Of a stretch of 64,000 nucleotides of DNA, positions 36,026-50,269 are shown piece by piece. Position 1 is the first letter of the stretch. Every line of letters begins with the position of its first letter. Under the pieces are notes generated by a model. The model was given only the letters and a program-made list of their open reading frames with translations. It was not told the DNA's origin and ran no database searches. The translations under genes and the position numbers were made by a program. Source of the stretch: Typhlomys cinereus (lineage: Eukaryota; Chordata; Mammalia; Rodentia; Platacanthomyidae); NCBI GenBank assembly GCA_023101885.1, contig JALPQD010000302.1, positions 2,821,342-2,885,341 on the forward strand, given 5' to 3'.

Positions 36026-39000
36026 CAGCTCATTACAAAGCCTGAATATCGTTGGTACAATCAGCAAAAACAAATGTTTGTTTCTCCAGAAACAAAGTTT
36101 TACAGTCTAGAACCCTGTGGAGGATACTTATCCCAAATGAGTGCACATGCTACACATATAACTGTGAGTCCTCTTCACTTGGTTCCATTTTGGAAAGGAA
36201 CATCGTGGTAGAATCAGCACAAACAAATGTGTTTTTCCCAGAAACAAAGTTTACAGTCTAGCACCCGTGTAGGATACTATCCCAAATAAGTGGACATGCT
36301 ACATATGTAACTGTGAGTCCTCTCACGGTTCACTATTTGGAAAGGAACATCGTGGTAGAATCAGACAAAACAAATGTTGTTTTCTCCAGAAATCAAAGTT
36401 TACAGTCTAGAACCCTGTGTAGATTGATTATCCCATATCAGTGCACATGCTACATATATAACTGTGAGTCCTCTTCACTTACTTCACTATTTTGGAAGGG
36501 AAAGACATGCATGAACATGTTTCATGGAAACGTCGTAAACCAAGTGTGATTTCCTCCTGAACACAAAGAATTACAATACAGAAACTTCTGTACGATACTT
36601 CTCCTACAGTGCACTTGCCACATTTAACTCAGAGTACTCCTCACTAGGTTCACTATTCTGTTAACTCAGAGTACTCCTCACAAGGTTCACTATTCTGTAA
36701 ATCATGGCCTGTGTAACATGTGCCCTCAAATGTCACAAAACAAGTATGATTTTCGCCTGAACACAAATGTTACAGTAAACGAAATTCTCTAGGATCCTAT
36801 CACAAGAGTGCAATTCCAACATTTACTCTGACATCCTCCACACTGGTTCACTCTTGGATATCACGGCCTGCGTGAACATGTTATATCGAATGTCGCAAAA
36901 CAGTATGATCTTCTCTGAACCTTACAAAGTGTAACACTACAGAATTTCTGTAGGATACTATCCCTAAGAAGTGCACCTCCAACATTTGACTCGCAGTCCT
37001 CCTCACTTGGTCACTCTTTTGAAAATCAAGCCTGGTGAACATATTCCCTGAAAACGTCACAAACCAGGGAATTATTCTCCTGAACAAAAAACTTACAACG
37101 TAGGAACATCTACAGGATTCTTATCACTGAGAAGAGAAAGTGAAACGTGAATTTGACGCGATCTCTCGTGGTCACTATTTTCAAGCTCATTACAAGCCTG
37201 AATATCGTTGGTACAATCAGCACAAAACAAATGTTGTTTTCTCCAGAATACAAAGTTTTACAGTCTAGAACCCCTGGAGGATACTTATCCCAAATGAGTG
37301 CACATGCTACACATATAACTGTGAGTCCTCTTCACTTGGTTCACTATTTTGGAAAGGAACATCGTTGGTAGAATCAGCACAAAACAAATGTTGTTTTCCC
37401 AGAATACAAAGTTTACAGTCTAGCACCCTGTGTAGGATACTACCCAAAAGTGGACATGCTACATATGTAACTGTGAGTCCTCTTCACTGTTCACTATTGG
37501 AAAGGAACATCGTTGGTAGAATCAGCACACAAAACAAATGTTGTTTTCTCCCAGAATACAAAGTTTTACAGTCTAAACCCTGTGTAGATGATTATCCCAA
37601 TAGTGCACATGCTACATATATAACTGTGAGTCCCTTCACTTACTTCACATTTGGAAGGGAAAGACATGCATGAACATGTTTCATGGAAACGTCGTAAACC
37701 AAGTGTGATTTCCTCCTGAACACAAAGAATTACAATACAGAAACTCTGTACGATACTTCTCCTACAGTGCACTTGCCACATTTAACTCAGAGTACTCCTC
37801 ACTAGGTTCACTATTCTTAACTCAGAGTACTCCTACTAGGTTCACTATTCGGTAAAACATGGCCTGTGTGAACATGTGCCCTCAAATGTCACAAAACAAG
37901 TATGATTTTCGCCTGAACACAATGTTACAGTAAACGAAATTCTCTAGGATCCTTATCACTAAGAGTGCATTCCAACATTTACTCTGAATCCTCCACACGT
38001 GGTTCACTCTTTAGGATAATCACGGCCCGTGAACATGTTATATGCGAATGTCGCAAACAAGTAATGATCTTCCCTGAACCTTACAAAGTGTAACACTACA
38101 GAACTTCTGTAGGATACTTATCCCTAAGAAGTGCACCCACACATTTGACTCGCAGTCCTCCTCACTTGGTTCACTCTTTGGAAAATCAAGGCCTGCGTGA
38201 ACATATTCCCTGAAAACGTCACAAAACCAGTGTGAATTTCTCCTGAACATAAAAACTACAACGTAGGAACATCTACAGGATTCTTATCACTGAGAAAGAG
38301 AAAGTGAACATGTGAATTTGACGCGATCTCTCGTGGTCACTATTTTCAAGCTCATTAAAAGCCTGAATATCGTTGGTACAATCAGCACAAAACAAATGTT
38401 GTTTTCCTCCAGAATACAAAGTTTTACAGTCTAGAACCCTGTGGAGGATACTTATCCCAAATGAGTGCACATGCTACATATAACTGTGAGTCCTCTTCAC
38501 TTGGTTCACTATTTTGGAAAGGAACATCGTTGGTAGAATCAGCACAAAACAAATGTTGTTTCTCCAGAATACAAAGTTTTACAGTCTAGCACCCTGTGTA
38601 GGATACTTATCCCAAATAAGTGGACATGCTACATATGTAACTGTGAGTCCTCTCACTGGTTCACTATTTGGAAAGGAACATCGTTGGTAGAATCAGCACA
38701 AACAAAGTTGTTTTCTCCAGAATACAAAGTTTTACAGTCTAGAACCCTGTGTAGATGATTATCCCATATAAGTGCACATGCTACAATATAACTGTGAGTC
38801 CTCTTCACTTACTTCAATTTGGAAGGGAAAGACATGCATGAACATGTTTCATGGAAACGTCGTAAACCAATGTGATTTCCTCCTGAACACAAAGAATTAC
38901 AATACAGAAACTTCTGTACGATACTTCTCCTACATGCACTTGCCACATTAACCAGAGTATCCTCACAGTTTCACTATCTGTTAACTCAGTACTCCTTAAG

Positions 39001-42000
39001 GTTCACTATTCTGTAAAATCATGGCCTGTGTGAACATGTGCCCTCAAATGTCACAAAACAAGTATGATTTTCGCCTGAACACAAGTTACAGTAACGAAAT
39101 TCTCTAGGATCTTATCACTAAGAGGCAATTCCAACATTTACTCTGAATCCTCCACAGTGGTTCACTCTTTAGGATAATCACGCCTGCGTGAACATGTTAT
39201 ATGCGAATGTCGCAAAACAAGTATGATCTTCTCCTGAACCTTACAAAGTGTAACACTAAGAATCTTCTGTAGGACTTACCAAGAAGTGCACCTCCAACAT
39301 TAGACTCGCAGTCCTCCTCACTTGGTTCACTCTTTTGAAAATCAAGGCCTGCGTGAACATATTCCCTGAAAACGTCACAAAACCAGTGTGAATTCTCCTG
39401 AACATAAAAACTTACAACGTAGGAACATCTACAGGATTCTTATCACTGAGAAGAGAAAGTGAAACATGGAATTTGACGCGATCTCTCGTGGTCACTATTT
39501 TCAAGCTCATTACAAGCCTGAATATCGTTGGTACAATCAGCACAAACAACAAAATGTTGTTTTCTCCAGAATACAAAGTTTTACAGTCTAGAACCCTGTG
39601 GAGGATACTTATCCCAATAAGTGCACATGCTACAAATATAACTGTGAGTCTCTTCACTTGGTTCACTATTTTGGAAAGGAACATCGTTGGTAGAATCAGC
39701 ACAAAACAATGTTGTTTTCTCCACAATACAAAGTTTTACAGTCTAGCACCCTGTGTAGGATACTATCCCAAAAAGTGGACATGCTACATATGTAACTGTG
39801 AGTCCTCTTCACTTGGTTCACTATTTGGAAAGGAACATCGTTGGTAGAATCAGCACAAAACAAATGTTGTTTTCTCCAGAATACAAAGTTTTACAGTCTA
39901 GAACCCTGTGTAGATTGATTATCCCATATCAGTGCACATGCTACATATATAACTGTGAGTCCTCTTCACTTACTCACATATTTGGAAGGGAAAGACATGC
40001 ATGCATTTCATGGAAACGTCGTAAACCAAGTGTGATTTCCTCCTGAACACAAAGAATTACAATACAGAAACTTCTGTACGATACTTCTCCTACAGTGCAC
40101 TTGCCACATTTAACTCAGAGACTCACTAAGTTCACTATTCTGTTAACTCAAGTACTCCACAAGGTCACTATCTGTAAAATCATGGCCGTTGTGACATGTG
40201 CCCTCAAATGTCACAAAACAAGTATAGTTTCGCCTGAACAAAAATGTTACAGTAAACGAAATTCTCTAGGATCTTATCACTAAGAGTGCATTCCAACATT
40301 TACTCTGAATCCTCCACACTGGTTCACTCTTTAGGATAACACGGCCTACGTGAACATGTTATATCGAATGTCGCAAAACGTATGATCTTCCTCCTGAACC
40401 TTACAAAGTGTAAACTACAGATTCTGTAGGATACTTATCCCTAAGAAGTGCACCAACATTTGACTCGCAGTCCTCCTCACTTGGTTCATCTTTTGGAAAT
40501 CAAGGCCTGCGTGAACAATTCCCTGAAAACGTCACAAAACCATGTGAATTTCTCCTGAACAAAAAACTTACAACGTAGGAACATCTACAGGATTCTTATC
40601 ACTGAGAAGAGAAAGTAAACATGTGAATTTGACGCGATCTCTCGTGGTCACATTCAAGCTCATTACAAGCCTGAATATCGTTGGTACAATCAGCACAAAC
40701 AAATGTTGTTTTCTCCAGAATACAAAGTTTTACAGTCTAGAACCCTGTGGAGGATACTTATCCCAAATGAGTGCACATGCTACAAATATAACTGTGAGTC
40801 CTCTTCACTTGGTTCACTTTTGGGAAAGGACACGTTGGTAGAATCAGCACAAAACAAATGTTGTTTTTCTCAGAATACAAAGTTTTACATTCTAGCACCC
40901 GTGTAGGACTTATCCCAAATAAGTGGACATGCACATATGTAACTGTGAGTCCTCTTCACTGTTCACTATTTGGAAAGGAACATCGTTGTGAGAATCAGCA
41001 CAAAACAAATGTTGTTTTCTCCAGAATACAAATTTTACAGTCTAGAACCCTGTGTAGATTGATTATCCCATATAGTGCACATGCACATATATAACGGTGA
41101 GTCCTCTTCACTTACTTCACAATTTTGGAAGGGAAAGACATGCATGAACATGTTTCATGGAAACTCGTAAACCAAGTGTGATTTCCTCCTGAACACAAAG
41201 AATTACAATACAGAAACTTCTGTACATACTTCTCCTACAGTGCACTTGCCACATTAACTCAGAGTACTCCTCACTAGGTTCACTATTCTGTTAACTCAGA
41301 GTACTCCTAAAGGTTCACTATTCTGTAAATCATGGCCTGTGTGAACATGTGCCCTCAAATGTCACAAAACAAGTATGATTTTCGCCTGAACACAAAGTTA
41401 CAGTAAACGAAATTCTCTAGGATCCTTATAACTAGAGGTGCAATTCCAACATTTACTCTGAATCCTCCAACGTGGTTCACTCTTTAGGATAATCACGGCC
41501 TGCGTGAACATGTTATATGCGAATGTCGCAAAACAAGTAGATCTTCTCCTGAACCTTACAAGTGTAACACTAAGAATTCTGTAGGATACTTATCCCTAAG
41601 AAGTGCACCAACATTGACTCGCAGTCCTCCTCACTTGGTTCACTCTTTGGAAAACAAGGCCTGCGTGAACATATCCCTGAAAACGTCACAAAACCAGTGT
41701 GAATTCTCCGGAACATAAAAACTCTTACAACGTAGGAACATCTACAGGATTCTTATCACTGAGAAGAGAAAGTGAAACATGTGAATTTGACGCGATCTCT
41801 CGTGGTCACTATTTTCAAGCTCATTACAAGCCTGAATATCGTTGGTACAATCAGCACAAAACAAATGTTGTTTCTCCAGAATACAAAGTTTACAGTCTAG
41901 AACCCTGTGGAGGATACTTACCCAAATGAGTGCACATGCTACAATATAACTGTGAGTCCTCTTCACTTGGTTCACTATTTTGGAAAGGAACATCGTTGGT

Positions 42001-45000
42001 AGAATCAGCACAAAACAAATGTTGTTTTCCCAGAATACAAAGTTTTACAGTCTAGCACCCTGTGTAGGATACTTCCCAAATAAGTGGACATGCTACATAT
42101 GTAACTGTGAGTCCTTTCACTGGTTCACTATTGGAAAGGAACATCGGGTAGAATCAGCACAAAACAAATGTTGTTTTCTCCAGAAACAAAGTTTTACAGT
42201 CAGAACCCTGTGTAGATTGATTTCCCATATAGTGCACATGCTACATATATACTGTGAGTCCTCTCACTTACTTCACTATTTTGGAAGGGAAACATGCATG
42301 AACATGTTCATGGAAACGTCGTAAACCAAGTGTGATTTCCTCCTGAACACAAAGAATTACAAACAGAAACTTCTGTACGATACTTCTCCTACAGTGCACT
42401 TGCCACATTTAACTCAGAGTACTCCTCACTAGGTTCACTATTCTGTTAACTCAGAGTACTCCTAATAGGGTCACTATTCTGTAAAATCATGGCCTGTGTG
42501 AACATGTGCCCTCAAATGTCACAAAACAAGTAGATTTTCGCCTGAACACAAATGTTACAGTAAACGAAATTCTCTAGGATCCTTATCACTAAGAGTGCAT
42601 TCCAACATTTACTCTGAATCCTCCACAGGGTGCACTCTTTAGGATAATCACGGCCTGCGTGAACATGTTATGCGAATGTCAAACAAGTATGATCTTCTCC
42701 TGAACCTTACAAAGGTAACACTAAGAACTTCTGTAGGATACTATCCCTAAGAAGTGCACCTCCAACATTTGACTCGCAGTCCTCCTCCTTGGTTCACTCT
42801 TTTGGAAATCAAGGCTGCGTGAAACATATTCCCTGAAAACGTCACAAAACCAGTGTGAATTTCTCTGAACATAAAACTTACAACGTAGGAACATCTACAG
42901 GATTCTTATCACTGAGAAAGGAAGGAAACATGTGAATTTGACGCGATCTCTCGTGGTCACTATTTTCAAGCTCATTACAAGCCTGAATATCGTTGGTACA
43001 ATCAGCACAAAACAAATGTTGTTTTTCTCCAGAACAAAGTTTTACAGTCTAGAACCCTGTGGAGGAACTTATATCCCAAATGAGTGCACATGCTCACATA
43101 TAACTGTGAGTCCCTTCACTTGGTTCACTATTTTGGAAAGGAACATCGTTGGTAGAATCAGCACAAAAAAAGTTGTTTCTCCAGAATACAAAGTTTACAG
43201 TCTAGCACCCTGTGTAGGATACTTATCCCAAATAAGTGGACATGCTAACATATGTAACTGTGAGTCCTCTTCACTTGGTTCACTATTTGGAAAGGAACAT
43301 CGTTGGTAGAATCAGCACAAAACAAATGTTGTTTTCTCCAGAATACAAAGTTTTACAGTCTAGAACCCTGTGTAGTGATTACCCATATAAGTGCACAGGC
43401 TACATATATAACTGGGAGTCTCTCACTTACTTCACTATTTGGAAGGGAAAGACATGCATGAACATGTTTCATGGAAACGTCGTAAACCAAGTGTGATTCT
43501 CCTCCTGAACACAAAGAATTACAATAAGAAACTTCTGTACGATACTCTCCACAGTGCACTTGCCACATTTAACTCAGAGTACTCCTCACTAGGTTCACTA
43601 TTCTGTTAATCAGAGTACTCCTACTAGGGTCACTATTCTGTAAAATCATGGCCTGGTGAACATGCCCTCAAATGTCAAAAACAAGTATGATTTCGCCTGA
43701 ACACAAATTTACAGTAAACGAAATTCTCTAGGATCCTTATCACAAGAAGTGCAATTCCACATTTACTCTGAATCCTCCACACGTGGTTCATCTTTAGGAT
43801 AATCACGGCCTCGTGAACATGTTATATGCAAATGTCGCAAACAAAGTATGATCTTCTCCTGAACCTTACAAAGTGTAACACTATAGAATCTTCTGTAGGA
43901 TATTATCCAAGAAGTGCACCTCCAAATTTGACTCGCAGTCCTCCCACTTGGTTCACTCTTTTGAAAATCAAGGCCTGCGGGAACATATTCCCTGAAAACG
44001 CACAAAACCAGTGTGATTCTCCTGAACATAAAAACTTACAACGTAGGAACATCTACAGGATTCTTATCACTGAGAAGAGAAAGTGAAACATGTGAATTTG
44101 ACGCGATCTCCGTGTCACTATTTCAAGCTCATTACAAGCCTGAATATCGTTGGTACAATCAGCAAAAAACAAATGTTGTTTTCTCCGAATACAAAGTTTT
44201 ACAGTCTAGAACCCTGTAGGATACTTATCCCAATAAGTGCACATGCTACATATAACGTGAGTCCTCTTCACTTGGTTCACTATTTGGAAAGAACATCGTT
44301 GTAGAATCAGCAAAAACAAGTGTTGTCTCCAGAATACAAAGTTTACAGTCTAGAACCCTGTGTAGATTGATATCCCAACAGTGCACATGCTACATATATA
44401 ACTGTGAGTCCCTCTTCACTTACTTCACATTTTGAAGGGAAAGACATGCATGAAACTGGTTTCAGGAAACGCGTAAACCAAGTGTGATTTCCTCCTGAAC
44501 ACAAAGAATACAATAAGAAACTTCTGTACGATATCTCCTACAGTGCACTGCCACATTTAACTCAGAGTACTCCTCACTAGGTTCACTATTCTTAACTCAG
44601 AGTACTCCTAACTAGGGTCACTATTCTGTAAAATCATGGCCTGTGTAACAGGTCCCTCAAATGTCACAAAACAAGTATGATTTCCGCCTAAACACAAGGT
44701 TACAGTAAACGAAATTTCTAGGATCCTTATCACTAAGAAGTGCAATCCAACATTTATTCTGAATCCTCCACACGTGGTTCACCTTTAGGATAATCACGGC
44801 CCGTGAACATGTTAATGCGAATGTCGCAAAACAAGTATGATCTTCTCCTGAACCTTACAAAGTGTAACACTACAGAATCTTCTGTAGGATACTTATCCTA
44901 AGAAGTGCACCTCCACATTGACTCGCAGTCCTCTCACTTGGTTCACTCTTTGGAAAATCAAGGCCTGCGTGAACATATTCCCTGAAAACGTCACAAAACA

Positions 45001-48000
45001 GTGTGAATTTCTCCTGAACATAAAAACTTACAACGTAGGAACATCTACAGGATCTTATCACTGAGAGAGAAAAGTGAAACATGTGAATTGACGCGATCTC
45101 TCGTGGTCACATTTTCAACTCATTACAAGCCTGAATATCGTTGTACAATCAGCACAAAACAATGTTGTTTTTCTCCTCAGAATACAAAGTTTTACAGTCT
45201 AGAACCCTGTGGAGGATACTTATCCCAAATGAGTGCACATGCTACACATATAACTGTGAGTCCTCTTCACTTGGTTCACTATTTTGGAAAGGAACATCGT
45301 TGGTAGAATCAGCACAAAACAAAGTTGTTTTCCCAGAATACAAAGTTTACAGTCTAGCACCCTGTGTAGGATACTTATCCAAAATAAGTGGACATGCTAC
45401 ATATGTAACTGTGAGTCCTCTTCACTTGGTTCACTATTGGAAAGGAACATGTTGGTAGAATCACACAAAACAAATGTTGTTTTCTCCAGAATACAAAGTT
45501 TACAGTCTAGAACCCTGTGTAGATTGATATCCCATAAGTGCACATGCTACATATATAACTGTGAGTCCTCTTCACTACTTCACTATTGGAGAAAGACATG
45601 CATGAACATGTTTCATGGAAACGCGTAAACCAAGTGTGATTTCCCCTGAACACAAGAAATACAAATAGAAACTTCTGACGATACTTCTCCTACAGTGCAC
45701 TGCCACATTTAACTCAGAGTACTCCTCACTAGGTTCACTATCTGTTAATTCAGAGTACTCCTCTAGGTCACTATCTGTAAAATCAGGGCCTTGTGAACAT
45801 TGCCTCAAATGTCAAAACAAGTATGATTTTCGCCTGAACACAAATGTTACAGTAAACGAAATTCCCTAGGATCCTTATCACTAAGAAGTGCAATTCCAAC
45901 ATTTACTCGTAATCCTCCACACGTGGTTCACTCTTTAGGATAATCACGGCCTGCGTGAACATGTTATATGCAAATGTCGAAAACAAGTATGATCTTCCCT
46001 GAACCTTACAAAGTAACACTAAAGAATCTTCTGTAGGATACTTATCCAAGAATTGCACCTCCAACATTTGACCGCACCTCCCACTTGGTTCACTCTTTTG
46101 GAAAATCAAGGCTGCGTGAACATTTCCCTGAAAACGTCACAAAACCAGTGTGAATTTCTCCTGAACATAAAAACTTACAACGTAGAACATCTACAGATTT
46201 TATCACTGAGAAGAGAAAGTGAAACATGTGAATTTGACGCGATCTCTCTCGTGGTCACTATTTTCAAGCTCATACAGCCTGATATCGTTGGTACAACAGC
46301 ACAAAACAAATGTTGTTTTCTCCAGAATCAAAGTTTTCAGTCTAGAACCTTTGTAGGATACTTATCCCAAATAAGTGCACATGCTACAATGTAACTGTGA
46401 GTCTCTTCATTTGGTTCACTATTTGGAAAGGAACATCGTTGGTAGAATCAGCACAAACAAATGTTGTTTTCTCCAGAATACAAAGTTTTACAGTCTAGAA
46501 CCCTGTGTAGATGATTATCCCATAAGTGCACAGTGCATACATATGATACTGTGAGTCCTCTTCACTTACTTCACATTTGGAAGGGAAAGACATGCATGAA
46601 CATGTTCATGGAAACGTCGTAAACCAAGTGTGGATTTCCTCCTGAACACAAAGAATACAATAGAAACTTCTGTACGATACTTCCCTAATGCACTTGCCAC
46701 AATTTAACTCAGAGTACTCCCACTAGGTCACTATTCTGTTAATCAGAGTACTCCTAACTAGGTCACTATTCTGTAAAATCATGCGTGTTGAACATGTGCC
46801 CTCAAATGTCACAAAACAAGTATGATTTTCGCCTGAACACAAAGGTTACAGTAAAGAAATTCTCTAGGATCCTTATCACTAAGAAGTGCAATTCCAACAT
46901 TTACTCTGATCCTCCACACGTGGTTCACTCTTTAGGATAATCACGGCCTGCTGAACATGTTATATGCGAATGTCGCAAAACAAGTATGATCTTTCCTGAC
47001 ATTACAAAGTGTAACACTACAGAATCTTCTGTAGGATACTTATCCCTAAGAAGTGCACCTCCAACATTTGACTCGCAGTCCTCCTCACTTGGTTCACTCT
47101 TTTGAAAATCAAGGCCTGCGTGAACAATTCCCTGAAAACGTCAAAAACCAGTGTGAATTCTCCTGAACATAAAAACTTACAACGGGGAACATCTACAGGA
47201 TTCTTATCACTGAGAAGAGAAAGTGAAACATGTGAATTTGACGCGATCTCCTCGTGGTCATATTATTTTCAAGCTCATTACAAGCCTGATACGTTGGTAC
47301 AACAGCACAAAACAAATGTTGTTTTCTCCAGAATACAAAGTTTTACAGTCTAGAACCCTGTGGAGGATACTATCCCAAATAGTGCACATGCTACACATAT
47401 AACTGTGAGTCCTCTCACTGGTTCACTATTTGGAAAGGAACATCTTGGTAGAATAAGCACAAAACAAATGTTGTTTTCTCCAGAATACAAAGTTTTAGTC
47501 TAGAACCCTGTGTAGATTGATTATCCCATATAGTGCAAAGCTACATATATAACTGTGAGTCCTCTTCACTTACTTCACATTTTGGAAGGGAAAGCATGCA
47601 TGAACTGTTTCATGGAAACGTCGTAAACCAAGTGGTATTTCCTCCTGAAACACAAAGAATTACAATACAAAACTTCTGTACGATACTTCTCCTACAGTGC
47701 ACTTGCCACATTTAACTCATATATCCACTAGGTTCACATTCTGTTACTCAGAGTACTCTCACAAGGTTCACTATTCTGTAAAATCATGGCCTGTGTGAAC
47801 ATGTGCCCTCAAATGTCACAAAACAAGTATGATTTTCGCTGAACACAAAGTACAGTAAAACGAAATCTCTAGGATCCTTATCACTAAGAATGGCATTTCA
47901 ACATTTACTCGGAATCCTCCAACGTGGTTCACTCTTTAGGATAATCACGGCCTGCGTGAACATGTTATATGCGAATGTCGCAAAACAAGTATGATCTTCT

Positions 48001-49377
48001 CCTGAACCTTACAAAGTGTAACACTAAGAACTTCTGTAGGATACTTATCCCAAGAAGTGCACCTCCAACATTTGACCGCAGTCCTCCTCACTTGGTTCAC
48101 TCTTTTGAAAAATCAAGGCCTGCGTGAACATATCCCTGAAAAGTCACAAAACACAGTGTGAATTTCTCCTGAACATAAAACTTACAACGTAGGAAAATCT
48201 ACAGGATTCTTATCACTGAGAAGAGAAAGTGAAACATGTGAATTTGACGCGATCTCTCGTGGTCACATTTTCAAGCCATTACAAGCCTGAATATCGTTGG
48301 TACAATCAGCACAAAACAAATGTTGTTTTCTCCAGAATACAAAGTTTTACAGTTAGAACCCTGTGGAGGATACTACCCAAATGAGTGCACATGCTACAAC
48401 ATATACTGTGAGTCCTCTTCACTTGGTTCACTATTTTGGAAAGGAACATCGTTGGTAGAATCAGCACAAAACAAATGTTGTTCCTCCAGAATACAAAGTT
48501 TTACAGTCTAGCACCCTGTGTAGGATACTTATCCCAAATAAGTGGACATGCTACATATGTAACTGTGAGTCCTCTTCACTTGGTTCACTATTTGGAAAGG
48601 AACATCGTTGGTAAATCAGCACAAAACAAATGTTGTTTCTCCAGAATACAAAGTTTTACAGTCTAGAACCCTGTGAGATTGATTATCCCATATCAGTGCA
48701 CATGCTACATATAAAACTGTGAGTCCTCTTCACTTACTTCACATTTTGGAAGGGAAAGACATGCATGAACATGTTTCATGGAAACTCGTAAACCAAGTGT
48801 GATTTCCTCCTGAACACAAAGAATTAAAATACAGAAACTTCTGTACGATACTTCTCCTACAGTGCACTTGCCACATTTAACTCAGATACTCCTCACTAGG
48901 TTCACTATTCTGTTAACTCAGAGTACTCCTAACTAGGTTCACTATTCTGAAAATCATGGCCTGTGTGAACATGTGCCCTCAAATGTCACAAAACAAGTAT
49001 ATGTTTCGCCTGAACACAAATGTTACAGTAAACGAATTCTCTAGGATCCTTATCACTAAGAGTGCATCCAACATTACTCTGAATCCTCCCACGTGTTCAC
49101 TCTTTAGGATAATCACGGCCTACGTGAACATGTTATATGCGATGTCGCAAAACAAGTATGATCTCTCCTGAACCTTACAAAGTGTAACACTACAGAATCT
49201 CTGTAGATACTTATCCCTAGAAGTGCACCTCCAACATTGACTCGCAGTCCCCTCACTTGGTTCACGCTTTGGGAAATCCAGGCCTGCGTGAACATATTCC
49301 CTGAAAACGTCACAAAACCAGTGTGAATTCTCTTGAACATAAAAACTTACAACGTAGGAACATCTACAGAATTTTTT
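36026..49377. repeat. Satellite array block IV, deletion-rich
   Basis: Anchors lie near 37124, 38287, 39443, 40599, 41756, 42909, 44067, 45058, 46203, 47207, 48213 and 49378. The first six full units are 1163, 1156, 1156, 1157, 1153 and 1158 bp, each about 3% below 1194, caused by many one-base losses scattered through every monomer. Units at 44067, 47207 and probably 46203 lack one M2-type monomer (991-1006 bp). No gene is supported. Confidence 0.92.
44067..45057. repeat. 6-monomer HOR unit in noisy block
   Basis: M1 passes straight to M3 near 44300, giving 991 bp. Units at 46203-47206 and 47207-48212 are similarly short; the first of those has an M1/M2 hybrid near 46340-46400. Confidence 0.75.
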
Positions 49378-50269
49378 TTCTGAAAGAGATGTGAAACGTG
49401 AATTTTGACGCGATCTCTCGTGGTCACTATTTTCAAGCTCATTACAAGCCTGAATATCGTTGGTTACAACTCAGCCACAAAGGAACATCGTTGGTAGAAT
49501 CAGCCAAAGCAAATGTTGTTTTCTCCAGAATACAAAGTTTACCGTCTAGACCCTGTGTGAAGTGATTATCCTATCAGTGCACATGCTACATATATAACTG
49601 TGAGTCCTCTTTCTCTACTTCATTTTGGAAGAAAAAGGCATGCATGAACTGTTTCATGGAAACGTCGTAAACCAGTCGTGATTTCTCCTGAACACAAAGA
49701 ATTACAATACAGAACTTCTGTACCATACTTCTCCTACAGTGCACTTGCCACATTTAACTCAGAGTACTCCTCACTAGGTTCACTATTCTGTTAACTCAGA
49801 GTACTCCTAACTGGGTCACTATTCTGTAAAATCATGGCCTGTGTGAACATGTGCCCTCAAATGTCACAAAACAAGTATGATTTTCGCCTGAAACACAATG
49901 TTACAGTAAACGAAATTCTCTAGGATCCTTATCACTAAGAAGTGCAATTCCAACATTTACTCTGAATCCTCCACACGTGGTTCACTATTTAGGATAATCA
50001 CGGCCTGCGTGAACATGTTATATGTGAATGTCACAAAACAAGTATGATCTTCTACTGAACCTTACAAAGTGTAACACTACAGAATCTTCTGTACGATACT
50101 TATCCCTAAGAAGTGCACCTCCAACATAGACTCGCAGTCCTCCTCACTTGGTACACTCTTTTGGAAAATCAAGGCTGCGTGAACATATACCCTGAAAACG
50201 TCACAAAACCAGTGTGAATTTCTCCTGAACATAAAAACTTACAACGTAGGAACATCTACAGGATTCTTA

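Noticed and set aside
35514..36110. About 200-residue frames on both strands of the copy 2 promoter
   Set aside because: GC-rich DNA has few stop codons; the same region in copy 1 is non-coding promoter monomer.
49369..49395. Novel element at a T-run next to the M7/M1 junction
   Set aside because: This is a local garbling of the usual GATTCTTATCACTGAGAAG anchor within noisy sequence, with no extra structure.
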